Source of the DNA: Rotaria macrura
Lineage: Eukaryota > Rotifera > Eurotatoria > Philodinida > Philodinidae
Reading direction: 5' to 3'
Assembly: GCA_900239685.1 (NCBI GenBank)
Contig: OENT01000767.1
Coordinates: 1-64,000, forward strand
Length of the DNA stretch: 64,000 nt
Shown here one piece after another: positions 14,501 through 26,725 of this stretch (positions within the stretch are counted from its first letter, which is position 1; every line of letters begins with the position of its first letter). The position numbers and the translations under genes were made by a program. The notes under the pieces are model-generated. The model did not search any database. It saw only the letters and a program-made list of their open reading frames with translations, and was not told the origin of the DNA.

Positions 14501-16295
14501 GTATTAAAAAAAATGAATGATTCATTCAATCACTTCTGTACGTTATTGTTAGGAACATTCCTCTCAATCCTTGTGAGATAAAGTATCTTGATGAATATGC
14601 AAAATATATTCATGAACTCTGCTGTACAGATTTCTATACAATAGACCATTTTTCTCAATCAAAAACAGAAAAATGTTCAAGACATCATTGACCATGCATC
14701 ATTATTTGACTTTCTAACAATGATTACATATAAACGCACGAATTACAACATTTTTATAAGACTAAATAAATAGAAAAAAAATGAATCCGGAAAAAGTATT
14801 CTAATGAGAATTTCTCTTACATTACAAAAAATGTATGTAATCAAAAAATTAATTGTATTATTTTTGCTCCCATTGAAAGTTCAATCATTATTATGCCTTT
14901 CTTTTATGAATAAAAGAAAGTCGAATATTTATCTAGTATATGTGATAGAAATAACAATATGGGTGTTTTCCTTTTACTTCTCATTGATGAAAGTCATTTG
15001 TTGGCTTTTTTTAAAATCTAAAGAACGAGATTAAAAAGACAAAGGTACGTGTACCATAGAAATAGATGAATAACATTTGTTTTATATAGACATGCTTCAA
15101 ATTTGAACGGTTGGTTTCGTCCTTGTCTATGTTCTTCTTTCGTTAATCGATAAGTAGAAGCTAAAAGAGAAAGGTTTCACAATTAACTATGTTAGCGTTG
15201 GAGATATCATCGATAGTGTGTATAATTATTCGAAGTTAACATTCATGATGCTTGAGAGTATCTTCAAAAAAAAATTCGAGCATCGTGACGATACGCATCG
15301 TTCATATTGAATATGTTAAAAAAAGTTCAGTTCTTAAGATTTTAATTTCTAAATGATACTTCAACGTGAATGAAATAGATGGCGACATGGATTGTTTTAT
15401 ATGATCTTCATGATCCTTATTAAATATCTCATTCATTAGCGACTTTCTATTGTTCTACAGTCCTCGATCAAATTAAATGTCCTTATTAGTCTTCTTGTCA
15501 ATAACATTCGAAATAATTCAAAACGAACGAGAAGAAAGAAAGTAAATAAATCAATAAAAAATATAGTGATGGTCTTTTCTTCAATCATTTACATTGAGAT
15601 TTTTTTTTCATCAACGTTCACGTCTATTTCAATAATGCCAGGTTTGTATTTCTATTGTCAAGCCATTAGGGTTAAGAAAATCAAAAGTTCAAAAACTTTG
15701 ATGCTTAATAATCAGGCAGTGAGAAAGTTTTATTTGTGAACACAGCAAACATCATGGATGATGTATTTATTTTCGTTAGATACACTGGCATCAACATGGA
15801 AAAAGCGGTTTTCTCTTTTGCAATCAACAATATTCACATTTTTCTATTCCGATAAATTACTAATAAAACTGGTGCCATCGATTTTAACAAATCTCAATCA
15901 CTTTAACTGCACTATAGAGTACGATAATTAACGCTACCTAGTTTTCTTTTATTATCTAAAAAATTTTTTTATTATTCGCATTTCGATTTAGTCCGTGACC
16001 TTTGTGATTTTCCCCCAGATACAAACAAGATTGAAAACGACTAGTGTCAAACTTATTTTTGATTTCTTATCAAATTATTTTTGATTTTCATTCATTCTGT
16101 TTGTGTATAAATATTATTTTTTGCATTCTGCAAAATTTTAAACAAGAACTTCATTATAGCTGCAGGTTTTCTTGTTCTTACCGTGAACAAGTATACATTA
16201 ACGCTATTCATAATAGTGTCTCTGTTTTTCATGGTACCTAGTGCCTACCATTTTAAAATAGAATTTCTCCTTAATTGAAATGCTATTTTTCCAGG
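11552..16295. other. Gene-poor AT-rich region
   Basis: Only short scattered frames, with no domain, splice-consistent exon chain or RNA gene that I can defend. Part may hold the promoter and 5' UTR of the CEP350-like gene (starting at 11551, minus) and upstream exons of the EGF membrane protein gene (plus). A hydrophobic stretch translated near 16180-16230 (TLTLFIIVSLFFM) could be a signal peptide exon for the latter, but no start codon is visible in frame. Confidence 0.4.
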
Positions 16296-17305
16296 TACGA
16301 GAATCTTTTCGCATTGTAATAAGTAAGATAAATGAGAGGCAGATAATTCTGCTACAACTTGCATCTACATATACATTTATGGAAACAAAACTAATGAAAT
16401 GTAGAGTCAGGCAGTATGATGATCGGTAAACTCTTTCATTAGAAATTGAATGTTTGATACATTTTTAACTAATCGTAGTTTAAAGATCGACTTTTACCAG
16501 CGTGATTTCTGTCACTGTCAGTAAATGCAGCACGCATAGCGATGTCGTACTTTCATGTAAAACTAATGACGGTAATTTATCAAAATTTTTATTTAAGTAA
16601 AACAAATCTTTCACTGCCAGTGTATACTCAGACGTGGATTGCAACAGGGTATGAAATGTTTCGTAATGATTCACTAGATATACGTTTCGTTTCAAGCTAA
16701 ATTTGTCGTGTCAAAGAATCATAATAAACTGAATTGAAATGTCTTGATAAATCGATGTTTCGCTTTGTTTTTCAATGTATAGTTTCACAAAATGAATTTT
16801 TTTTTCGTTTCAGCTCGTATCGATTTTTGCGTGCTTTGTCAAACCCTCGGTAACGGTAGTTGCATAAATAATGGTACTGTATGCGAATGTGGTGCTGGTT
16901 ACAGTAGTGACATTTGTTCAAGTATTTCATAGAACTTTTGATTTCGATTAAATCAGATAAACTAGTTAAGCATTTTTATTTCTATTAATAATAGATTCAG
17001 AAGAAATCATTACCTCTAATACTACGACGGATTCGCAATTTGTCGTATCACATTTTAGTGTTGGTAGTCTTGCCGGTATTACTTTTGGTGCCTTTGTATT
17101 TGGTTTTTTACTTTGCTTGGTTATATTCTTATTCTTAAAAAGAAGACATAGACACAAGAAATCAATAGGACGTACATCATCAATATCATCAACAGCATCA
17201 ACGCCATGTGAAATAATCACACCTGCTTTATATAATATTCCACTATCGAAACAAAATTCTGCGGTATCAACAGCAACAGATCATATGTACGAATATTTAT
17301 GTTGA
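16296..17305 (+). CDS. Single-EGF type I membrane protein, 3' part of gene
   Basis: Exon 16814-16921 encodes an EGF-like module with six cysteines (CVLC, SC, TVCEC, DIC) and the typical NGTVCECGAGYSS core. It is a phase 1-1 exon, usual for EGF modules. Exon 16995-17305, after a 73-base intron, gives a short Ser/Thr stalk, a transmembrane helix (GITFGAFVFGFLLCLVIFLF), a basic stop-transfer RRHRHKK and a Ser/Thr-rich tail with two tyrosines (ALYNIP, HMYEYLC). An AATAAA lies at 17338-17343. An upstream exon at 16296-16321, with a strong donor (AGTAAGATA) and matching phase, is plausible; anything further 5' is unresolved. Probably a cell-surface receptor or adhesion protein with its N-terminus missing from my model. 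The ligand is unknown. Confidence 0.55.
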
Positions 17306-20300
17306 AGAAAAGAATTTAACATGATCAATGATCGAAAAATAAAATGGTGACACATTGGTTTATTTTTTCCAGTCATTTCAAAATCAGTTTGAAATTCCGA
17401 ATTCAGAAGTCCTATACAAACTGTTCAATCTATATTTGTACACAATGCAAACTTCTAATTTCCACTGTTTTTTCAGGTTCATTCAACCAATACTTGTGAA
17501 TGAATCGGTTCATTGATCATATTACTATTCGATCGACTTTTGTGTTATCTTTTTTTGTTAAATATTATATTCCATGTCGAAGAATGTTTTATATCAATTT
17601 AAAATTGATTGAATAACGGTTACGAAGTATTTCATTAAAGGATTATACTTGTTTTTTTTAACACTAAATGAAATTCCGATTCTTCAATGGAACATGAACA
17701 ATTGTAATTTCGCTAAAGAAAATCGAGATATGAGGAATTTCAGCGGAGGGGGATTTTGAAATTCCACTTGAAATCAGCCACCATAGTTAACTCTTCAGAA
17801 TTATTCAAATTCTTGCTAGTTATATCATTTGCAATATCCGTTAGAATTTGGGCAACATACTAATATGGAAACGTTTTGAGGTGACTCAAACAGATTTCGA
17901 TAAAATTTTTTCTATTGATATATTATCCTCGTAGAAAAATCTAAACATTTTCGGATGGAAATTGAGATTTGATCAGAATACTGATATGTTTATATGCCCT
18001 TTTTTCGCATCTAATAGGACTATAGGGTTTTGGAAAAAAAAACGAACCTTTGAATACTGACCTTAACTATACAGTGATGGTTCCCAAATCAGTACTATCC
18101 GAAATCTAACAGATATTGAACAGCTGTAGAAATTTGATGAAAGTGTCAAACTTCAGAAGAAATTTCTAGCTTTCATCTAAAACATCTAAAATTAAACTTT
18201 GTCTGAGTTCTGTTTGCGAAATTCCTGTTGTTTATATTAAGACTCCCCATTCTGACAAATAATTCAAATCTCATTAACATTCATCATCAATAATAAAAAC
18301 AAACTGCCAGGTCGAACGTTCCGAAGCAGAAACGTTTGATTCCCAGGTATTCCGATTATTTCATGGAACTAGGATTCTGATCAGAAATTTTCTAGATTTT
18401 TTCCCGGTCGATTCCTGCCGGAAAGCACAGGAAGTTGGCAGGAATTCACAGCAAAAAATCCGGGCAGTTCCCGAGCGGAGTACTGACCTCATGTTCCAGC
18501 GATTTCTGATGTTTCCCTGCAGAATCCAGAGGCCGGAATCGTAGTCTAGGGGTGAAATAATGTGATATTAACAGACAATTGAAATATACTCGTATCGAAT
18601 CACGTAATTTGTTCAGCAATTAGGAATTTCAATCGGTGTTAAAGATATTGATTTAAAAGTTTAGCTTATTCTTTTTTGTTTTATCACAAATTCTGAGGAT
18701 TTTATCTTGAATTTCAAAGAAAGCCTTTTGAAATCTTTTGATGAAATAAAACATTGATGCGAAGACCTTTACTATTCAAGTCATTAGAACAATTTGGTGT
18801 GGATCTAAAGATGTAGCATACGACAACTATATATGCCTTGATATAAACTGGTTAGATATATTCGAATCATTGTTTTAATCTATACTTGATGAAGAAAAAA
18901 ATGACCGACTGTTTGAAGTATCTGTTGTCGTTGATTTTTCTGAATTGTATTGTTCTTTGGTACAGATTATTCTCTCATTTTCCTTATTAGAAAAATTTTG
19001 AAGGGAAAACACAATTTTGGAAGATCCAATGTTGCTAAATTGTTGTCGTAAGTATTCACTGCACTCAGAAATCTGTGGGAGGAGAAAAACTTGAAAATAT
19101 CGAAATATATGTTTACATTCTTCATTCTAGTGTGGTGCATCTTACATCACTGAGTATTGCTGACTGTAAGTTGAATAAAGCATAATACTTATACCGTGAA
19201 ATTTTCGTTTAGATGTTTACTATGAGAGCAGGAGTCGATTGTAGAGTTGACGTTGTAGATGCTTAATACATAGTTCGAATAAAGGAAACGAATTAGAAGT
19301 GATTTAACAGGCATGCACACCTTCCTCACACAGATTTAATTTCAATTTTATTGCAATCGGCACGACCACGCATCAGAGTTTTCGCATGGTGAAGGTTTAT
19401 AATTAGAAAACTAGAGAGACCGTCTCGATAATCGAAACTATGCTACAAACAGTTTATCAAATTAGTTGAAAACTATACAAGGAGTGATACAAACTCTAGT
19501 TTTTCCCCCGATATATGTTGAAATAAAAATCTATTGAGTAATTTCATCCAAAAGTTACAGTTTCTTGACCTTGTCAGATTGGATTTTTCTCTGAAAAATA
19601 GATGGAAGATTTTATGAGATTTTATTGTAAGAATACAACGAACATACTGTAAAGATAAGACTGTTTGCATGGTACACACATAAAAAAGAAGACTAGTTTT
19701 ATCTTTATGGCTTGAAATGCGAAGTCATGAAACCTTCCCCGGTATTAATTAGCGAAATTATCGAATTCCATTACAAAATGAAATTCTGGAACAGGCGAAA
19801 TTTAAAGTTTTTGTATTTGATGAAGCAAAGGTAGATCAGAAACGACCTGATATTATCATAGGTTGTTAGAAACTCAACAAATTTTGAATGCAACCTTCAT
19901 TTGGATTTTTCGCCCTTTCGTGTAAAAATGACTTCTAGTCATTCTAAAATCATTAAATTTTGTTGAAATTCCGTAACCGTTACTATTTTTGGGAAAACTC
20001 TGGTGCAGTCGAATAGAGACGAATGAAATTTTTATTGGCGATAGATCTAAACAAGATCTAATTATGATAAATATTTACAAACGTTTGGTTGTATGACAAA
20101 GAAGTCAAAGGTTAAAATCTCAAAAAATGAATTTGTGTAACCCTTGGTCGTGTCGATATGTATTCGTATTTTTTTGATCATGCTGAGATTTCATTCGTGA
20201 AGGTTTGCGGTACGAGCATTCGATTTTTAAACACTCACATCTACTTCGATCTTGTTTTTCAAGTACATTGTATAGTGAAAACAAACGAAACGTACAATGG

Positions 20301-20447
20301 TTAAATCCTACATATATAAACTGAATTTCCATTTAAATTATTATCTGCAATTATTTGAACAAGCATCGATAAACTGCGACTCGATGGTGTTATGTCTGCA
20401 AGTTGTTGCAACGAAACGACATGCAAAGCGAAAAATATTTGAAAACG
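17306..20447. other. Intergenic, no gene seen
   Basis: AT-rich sequence without a convincing exon. A distinctly GC-richer block at about 18300-18560 has recurrent CCGG/GGAAT words (CGGAAAG, GGCAGGAATTC, CCGGGCAGTTCCCG) and looks like an old repeat copy. I could not find its termini or a coding capacity. Confidence 0.4.
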
Positions 20448-20570
20448 GCACACAGTGCTGCAATTCGGAAGCGGAACCGAATAGACGCTTCCGATCCGAT
20501 TCGATTCTGTTTGAGTTGAATCGAATCGAATCGAATCATCCGACAATTCGATTCGTTTTCGGTCTCTGGT
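20448..20570. repeat. Hairpin-rich GAATC repeat block
   Basis: Two adjacent perfect hairpins: CGGAAGCG (20466-20473) with CGCTTCCG (20486-20493), then GATTCGATTC (20498-20507) with GAATCGAATC (20518-20527), followed by more GAATC units. The right edge reads GGTCTCTG, resembling a hAT-type terminus, while the left may begin CAGTGCTG at 20455. Flanking 8-mers do not match, so I do not call a complete transposon. Confidence 0.45.
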
Positions 20571-20689
20571 ATGTGGGTCCAGGTAGGTGTGTGATAAGAA
20601 GATATATACCCACTTTCACATCTCCAATTAATCCATAACCGCAGAATGATGAGCCCTTTTCCTATTAGGGTTGAAGAATAAACATTTGA

Positions 20690-20990
20690 CCGTAGAATAA
20701 TAAACCATTTTTCTCCCAGGACGAGCAGTACGGCGAATAAATACGGCCGTATAAACGAACGTTTGCGATAACGTATACTATCGTTTCCAACCGTAAATCG
20801 CCGTCAGTTGAGTTTTTAGCATGCACCGTATTACGATCGTATTTTTCGTTGTCGTCAACGGCTCATCACGACCGTAACACGGTCGAAAACCGAGTATCTA
20901 ACTGCTTACGGTCATTTACCACACGCTGAAAACCGGTCATAATACGTTGCATACCGAACGGTGAAAACATGAACGGAAATAGTCATTTAC
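20690..20990. repeat. CCGTA/TACGG-rich, CpG-dense patch
   Basis: Within an AT-rich desert, about 300 bases carry many CCGTA, ACGGTC and CGTAT words on both strands and far more CpG than the surroundings. No frame is open through it. The appearance suggests a degenerate short-motif repeat. No family recognised. Confidence 0.45.
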
Positions 20991-21879
20991 GGCCATGCTT
21001 CTTCGAGTTGAGCCGCAAAGGTAGACAAATAATCTGTTTTTAATTCGCTGTAAACGCATCTTATTCTCAAACAACCTAGGTTTCATAAAACATTTGCCTG
21101 ACGAAACCTTAAAGGATTTGGGACAGCAGCATAAATCTTTCAAGTGTTTAGGAGAATGTCTGAGTACTACAGTTTAGTATTCTACTATTTTTTTACAGTG
21201 CATACCTACATTTATAGCTTCTGTAGATTTCGTGGAGTCTGTTTAAGAAATGTGTTGACGAATAAATGTATATCGATTCAATGAGATGCACTCGTTTAAG
21301 AAATATTTATGCATAGATATTCCCAAAAAAGGAGAAAAAAATGTTTCAACAAAACTATCGATAATATATGCGACCGCATTCCTTCTCATCTGTCGAAGAG
21401 AAGCATGATGAACAGACCCTAGAATCGCATCCACTACAGGTGCCAACTGCGTTCCTGCTACAGGAACTGCATTCAGGTTTCAAATGGATTGTTGCTGGAA
21501 ACGAACCGCTTACACCCGTACAAATGTGAGACCGAAAATGCTAAGTATACAAACGTCGTCTACAATGATCACACCTTCCATTTGAAGAACTCGTGCAAAC
21601 CGAACATTGTATACTTGAACCAGAACCCATGATACTATTGTTGTGAATCCAACTGGATGGTCCTAGTTGAAATCCTAGAATAGAAGAATCAAGTAAATTG
21701 CAGTTCAATGTATCCCTCATATATATGTCATCACCATCCGCTAGCAAACCCACATTAAGTTATGTTGTAAACTTTTACAATATAACAACTTGGAAGAGTT
21801 CTTCGTTCCTTTCCACTGGATAAGATACAATGTGTCGCATCTGACGTAAAACAGATTGTGAATTTGTTTGCGGACGAGA

Positions 21880-22280
21880 GTGTAGCAGTGAATGTGGCAG
21901 TCGATATGAGCGTGGGGTGTAGGTGATAGTTGGTATAAGTGTCAGCGTGAGTGTTGGGTACGAGGGTGGTTGCCAGTGTGAGTGTCCATGAGAATGTTTA
22001 TGAGAATGTGAGTGTGTTGGTTTGGCAGTGAGTGTTTCTGTGGATGTCAGTGTGGAAGTGAGTGTGGGTGAGTGGGTTTGGGTATATCGATGAGGGCATG
22101 GGTTTTCGTTTGGTTGTGGGTCTTGGTCTCGGCATATGACGTGGACCATAGTTTCTTGAGCAATATTTGAAAAATGAGAGCGTCATATATGCGCACATTC
22201 AGCGAAAGCGACACAAAATACACACTTTCATGAACACTGACACTGACAACCACTCGCACAATCTCACATACACTATGACT
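21880..22280. repeat. GT-rich tract followed by CA-rich tract
   Basis: 21880-22135 is strongly G/T on the plus strand, with irregular GTGAGTGTGGGT-type units. 22215-22275 is C/A-rich, so the two halves form a loose inverted repeat. The long minus frames here (Thr/His/Ser-rich) follow from low complexity and are not genes. The G-strand words resemble the TGTGGG repeats described for bdelloid telomeres, but the array is irregular. Confidence 0.5.
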
Positions 22281-22401
22281 AGCCTCGTAGTATTGACATA
22301 TTGAATAAGTAGTCCATAGATAATTTACAATGTGCTGATTTTACCTCTGGTAAACGAAACGTCAGAAATAAAATAATTGAAAATTTGACACGAATAGAGA
22401 C

Positions 22402-23757
22402 TAGTGGCGTCACTGGAAATTTAAGCGTGGCGGGGCTCAGTTCCATCTCTTCTTCTAAGTTACTCGTTGACGGGCTCTAGACACTAATCATGACAAGCTT
22501 TCAAATGTCATTGCTAAGTTTTAAAACTACCGTTGTACTAAAATGAAATGGTCATGTGTGCATTATTTGTATCTTAAATAAGAAGATGCCTAGTTTAGGT
22601 ATGAGAACAGGTTTGAAATCAAAACAGAAGAAAATATTTATTTGAGTATAATACGACTATTTTTATGAATAACTGAAAAATTATTAATAAAAACATTTGT
22701 TTTTTTCAGACAAAACAAGTTGCGTTGATGTTTCCGAAGATATGGATAAATGGTGTAACGTTTGATTAATTCTCATGTTCTCAAATCACGGCAAAGTCGA
22801 CGATTTTATCACAATTGATCAGTCAATTAATTGTGAGATTAAATCGTGATATATCGTCAAAACTGATGATTTTCCGTCAATTTTGTAACAAAATCAAGAT
22901 TCACCATAAACAACTAGACTTTGATTAAATGGATGAATGACGTCAGTGAGTCTATCATAGGACTTCCTCAAGTTCATTTTCTTAATGTTTCTTCTCCCAG
23001 AATATGAACCAAATCGATAGATAACAAAAATAATTTATAAAAAAAGAGTGAATAACACGGTCAAAAAGCTTGAGCACGAAGGCAGATTCAGCTATTGATA
23101 CATTGAGGTGAAAAGATAAATGATATCATTTTATTTCCCGTAATATTACCGATGTAAACAGTTAAGTGATAATCGACGATTTTATCGCAATAAAATTTCA
23201 CAATTAATTGGCCTGCTAAAGTGTAATTACTTGCTATTTTTCATTAGAAAATCGCGATTTATGTGCCATTTTAACAAAAATCCATGATTGTTAGAGATAT
23301 AATCGACGATTTTTTAAAAATCGCAATTAATCGTCAAAACCGCCGCGATTTTGAAGACATAAGTTAATATCTAGTTTCCTTTGGTCTGAAGATGGTGAAA
23401 GGAAAAATATTGTTCTTGATTTTGATTTAGTAGGTTTCATATTTTTTAATTTCTTTGTGGAACATTAAAACGTATCGCTAGTTTTCATCAGGATCCGTGA
23501 GTCATAATGGACAACATAAAATGATGATTCATGCTTTCAATATCTAATAGTTACAGAAATTAATAGAAGAATTCCTAATACTATCAATGGAGAAAATATT
23601 TCTACTCTTTTCGATTCAGAATTCAGACGGCGATGCTCTTAATGATATTCATTTCTTTAAGTCAAGAATTCAATGGATAAAGTGAAATAAGGTTTGTAGG
23701 ACTCAAAAGTCGGTGATGGGGCTCAGTCTCATCTGGGCTCATCCTAGTGATGCCAGT
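22402..23757. mobile_element. Non-autonomous DNA transposon with 9-base target duplication
   Basis: AATAGAGAC occurs immediately outside both ends (22393-22401 and 23758-23766). The ends are imperfect inverted repeats: left AGTGGCGTCACTGGA, right (reverse complement) ACTGGCATCACTAGGA. GGGGCTCAG occurs near both ends. Inside are three copies of TCGACGATTTT (about 22789, 23172, 23303) in partly palindromic settings with repeated AATTAATTG and ATCGTCAAAAC. There is no transposase frame. A 9-base duplication is typical of Mutator-like elements, but the short imperfect termini do not settle the superfamily. Confidence 0.65.
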
Positions 23758-23999
23758 AATAGAGACATCCACCTTTTCATGACGTTCCGAACATCATTAC
23801 ACGAAATGTCTTTATTGGGATCTATAGTTGACAGAATATGTAGTTTTCGAATCCGTCAATGAAGAAAAAAAACAAACTTCAAACAACCGCTGTATGGTGT
23901 TTCGTACCATAAAATACGCGCGTTTCCTAAGGATGCAACTTTGTAACAGTAGTTCAAAAATCCCGGATCGCATTAATGCAGATCTAGCCGATTTATTAT

Positions 24000-24560
24000 G
24001 TGTGTGAGTGTGACGGATGCGCATGGGTGTTTTGGTGGATGTCGGTGTAAGTGTTGCTTGGCATGTATTTGAGGGGGGGGGGGGACATGTATACCTGGAA
24101 GGTTCCCATAATTAATATACTGTCCGAGAAACTACCATCAGTATCCTACAACTATCCTCACACACTAGAGCACACGCATCCACAGTTACGCCAAGACTCA
24201 CACCAACCCTCNGGGGGGGGGGGGGTACATGTATACCTGGAAGGTTCCCATAATTAATATACTGTCCGAGAAACTACCATCAGTATCCTACAACTATCCT
24301 CACACACTAGAGCACACGCATCCACAGTTACGCCAAGACTCACACCAACCCTCACGCCCGCAATAACACAATCATCCACACTAAAACACACAGCCCTACC
24401 CACAATCATATACACAACCAGCATCACAAACGCCAACATTCACACACGAACACCTTCAACCAACATGTACACTGACACTCACACGCACACACCCCGAAAC
24501 CCAATGCAAGACTCAAACCTGCACCCCTTCCCCCAGCCACACACGCACACACACCATCAT
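24000..24560. repeat. GT/CA-rich region with an artefactual direct duplication
   Basis: 24000-24066 is GT-rich and 24150-24560 CA-rich. A block of about 127 bases (24085-24211) is repeated at 24227-24353, the two copies separated by a single N at 24212 next to poly-G runs (24073-24084 and 24213-24225). This looks like two contig ends with an unmerged overlap at a hard poly-G. The open frames here reflect the low complexity. Confidence 0.7.
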
Positions 24561-24569
24561 CAGACGCGC

Positions 24570-26725
24570 AGTGTTTTATACTTCGGTTTAATCTGATGAT
24601 GACCTTAAAGCAAGATTGAGTTTATCATAGAAATTATCTTAAATTTCTAGCAAATTATTCGATGCCCAAACTTTAACTCTCTTTCTATCGATATTCCATA
24701 GTCTTGAAAATTAGATTTATTTTTTTGTTTGAAGCTTTGTGTTGGTACATGTATTTAGTGTATGATTCTTGTTTTCACTTGAATCATTTCGAAGAAATAC
24801 AATAGAGTCAAAACCAAACTGATGATTGCTTCTTCAGCGGTATGAAATCCAGATTTTTACATTAGAGATCATGTCTACTCATACACTCTTATGTGAATAT
24901 AAATCATTGGTATTTGTTCAAAATTTTCATTTTAAGTAGATATTGACTTCTACAATTCTCTAAGATTATAGTCAGAGTTAATTTTATTGGAAAATTTTAA
25001 TGTGTGAAAGTATAAATTAATTATAGTATCTATTCTAGTGTACTTCAGATGTTGATATATATCTTGAATAACTATATAGTCATATAAATATAATATTAAG
25101 ATACAACTTGACATAATCCCGTGAGGGTCGGAAACAACCATTGTCGTGGATTGGCGACTATATCTAATCACACAATCATACTCAACAACATATCTGTTTT
25201 AGTCGGTACATTCCGTATGCTAGTAAAAACTTCCGAGAAAGGAAAATACAGCAGGATCATCAACTAGACAACCAAGCATTTACAGGCGACATGTTTTAGC
25301 ATGGTTGAAAAAAAAAGCATAAGAAACATGAATATAATTGGTTGAACCAATTTAGCTAACTCCCAATGAATAGAGCTCACATATGGCATTATCAAGGAAC
25401 TAATCAGAAGTGGAAATCAATCGATTAATTGAAAAGTTTTTCCAACGAAACTATGACTTCTTGGATTTTGTTTGTATATATTTTTCATGGTGAGAAGGAA
25501 CATCAGGTAGATCTTTGAGTTCAATTTCTTTCATTCCATTGCATTTTTCAATGGTCTTGAAACCCAGTTACAATCAGATTTTACAGATTTTTCCGTAGGT
25601 TTTGATCAAGTACGTGATGTACTTACATACAAAGCATGCAGTCTATGATTCATGGAAACATTATGAATTTCAACGAAGTAAATCTACAGTTAAGGGTGTG
25701 GGTGTCGATTGTCATCTAGGTTAGTCAAATCTCAAAATGAACGAACAATTGCAAACAATTTAAGAACAGAAATTTTGAATTTTCTTGTATTCAGTTTTTT
25801 TTATATTTTATCCAATGGTATGCATACACATATATTGAATAAATCATTCTAATACACACTTGTGAATATTATTGATTATCTCCTTATTCAATACCTCCGT
25901 CGGGCTAAACATTTTCTAATAATTTACATAAAATAGAATGGTTTATAAAAGAAAACCTTAGATTAGTAAGTCTTCGGAAGGCCATTTTATTAAGCTATGC
26001 ATCTTTTATTCGTATCTGCATATATTCTATGGACTACAACTAAGTCTTATAGTAGAACAATCGATTGGACTACATTGGAAAGCATGGTATCACTGGCTTT
26101 GTTGTTTGATGTATTGGATCATTTACATAGAGAGTTCACACTCAACAGAAATATATCATTCTGATAAGGCTCATGCAATGCTTCTTGTAGGTACAGAAGT
26201 CGTATTAATAATTAAGAATAATATTCTTATTGATCTAGATACTTTATTTAATATTTATGTAATCGGTTCCAATCGATTGGTCACCTCTGCTCGATGAATA
26301 TTCAGAGGTTTCTATTTCAATAAACTACTAAAACTTATTGTTAGTACCCAACATAACCACCTAATGAATGTAATTGCGATAAGAAATAAAATTGACTTTA
26401 AGTATCGATTAATATTTTAGCAAAACACACAAAAAGAACTGACATGACATCAATATAAATACACAGTTACAAATGACATATTTTTTGTGTTTTTTCTCGA
26501 CATATATTATTGAAAAATTGAATTTCTCAACGTTCGATTGAAAGAGTAGTCGCAACACAAACAAAACTACATTTTCTCTTTTTATCCCTGTACAGAAATT
26601 AATTATATCGGAAACAACAAATAAACGAAAAAACCATGGAACACATTTCAACAAGAACAAACAAACACACACACACACAAATATTCTACATATTTTCTTA
26701 TACATATTTTCAAAGAAGCTATGAC
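24570..26725. other. Intergenic, one doubtful short frame
   Basis: No gene recognised. One frame on the plus strand (25997-26164, 55 residues, beginning MHLLFVSAYILWTTT) has a signal-like start and an amphipathic rest, but there is no homology, splice context or poly-A support, so it is only mentioned here. Confidence 0.35.

Noticed and set aside
21775-22149. 124-residue minus frame rich in Thr, His, Ser and Pro
   Set aside because: It follows the GT-rich tract, is open in several frames and has no domain-like composition.
24051-24257. Plus frame crossing the N at 24212
   Set aside because: It spans an assembly join and a poly-G run.
26409-26705. 98-residue hydrophobic minus frame
   Set aside because: Lies just after the NIPBL stop in T-rich 3' UTR sequence; the Phe/Cys/Val richness follows from base composition.
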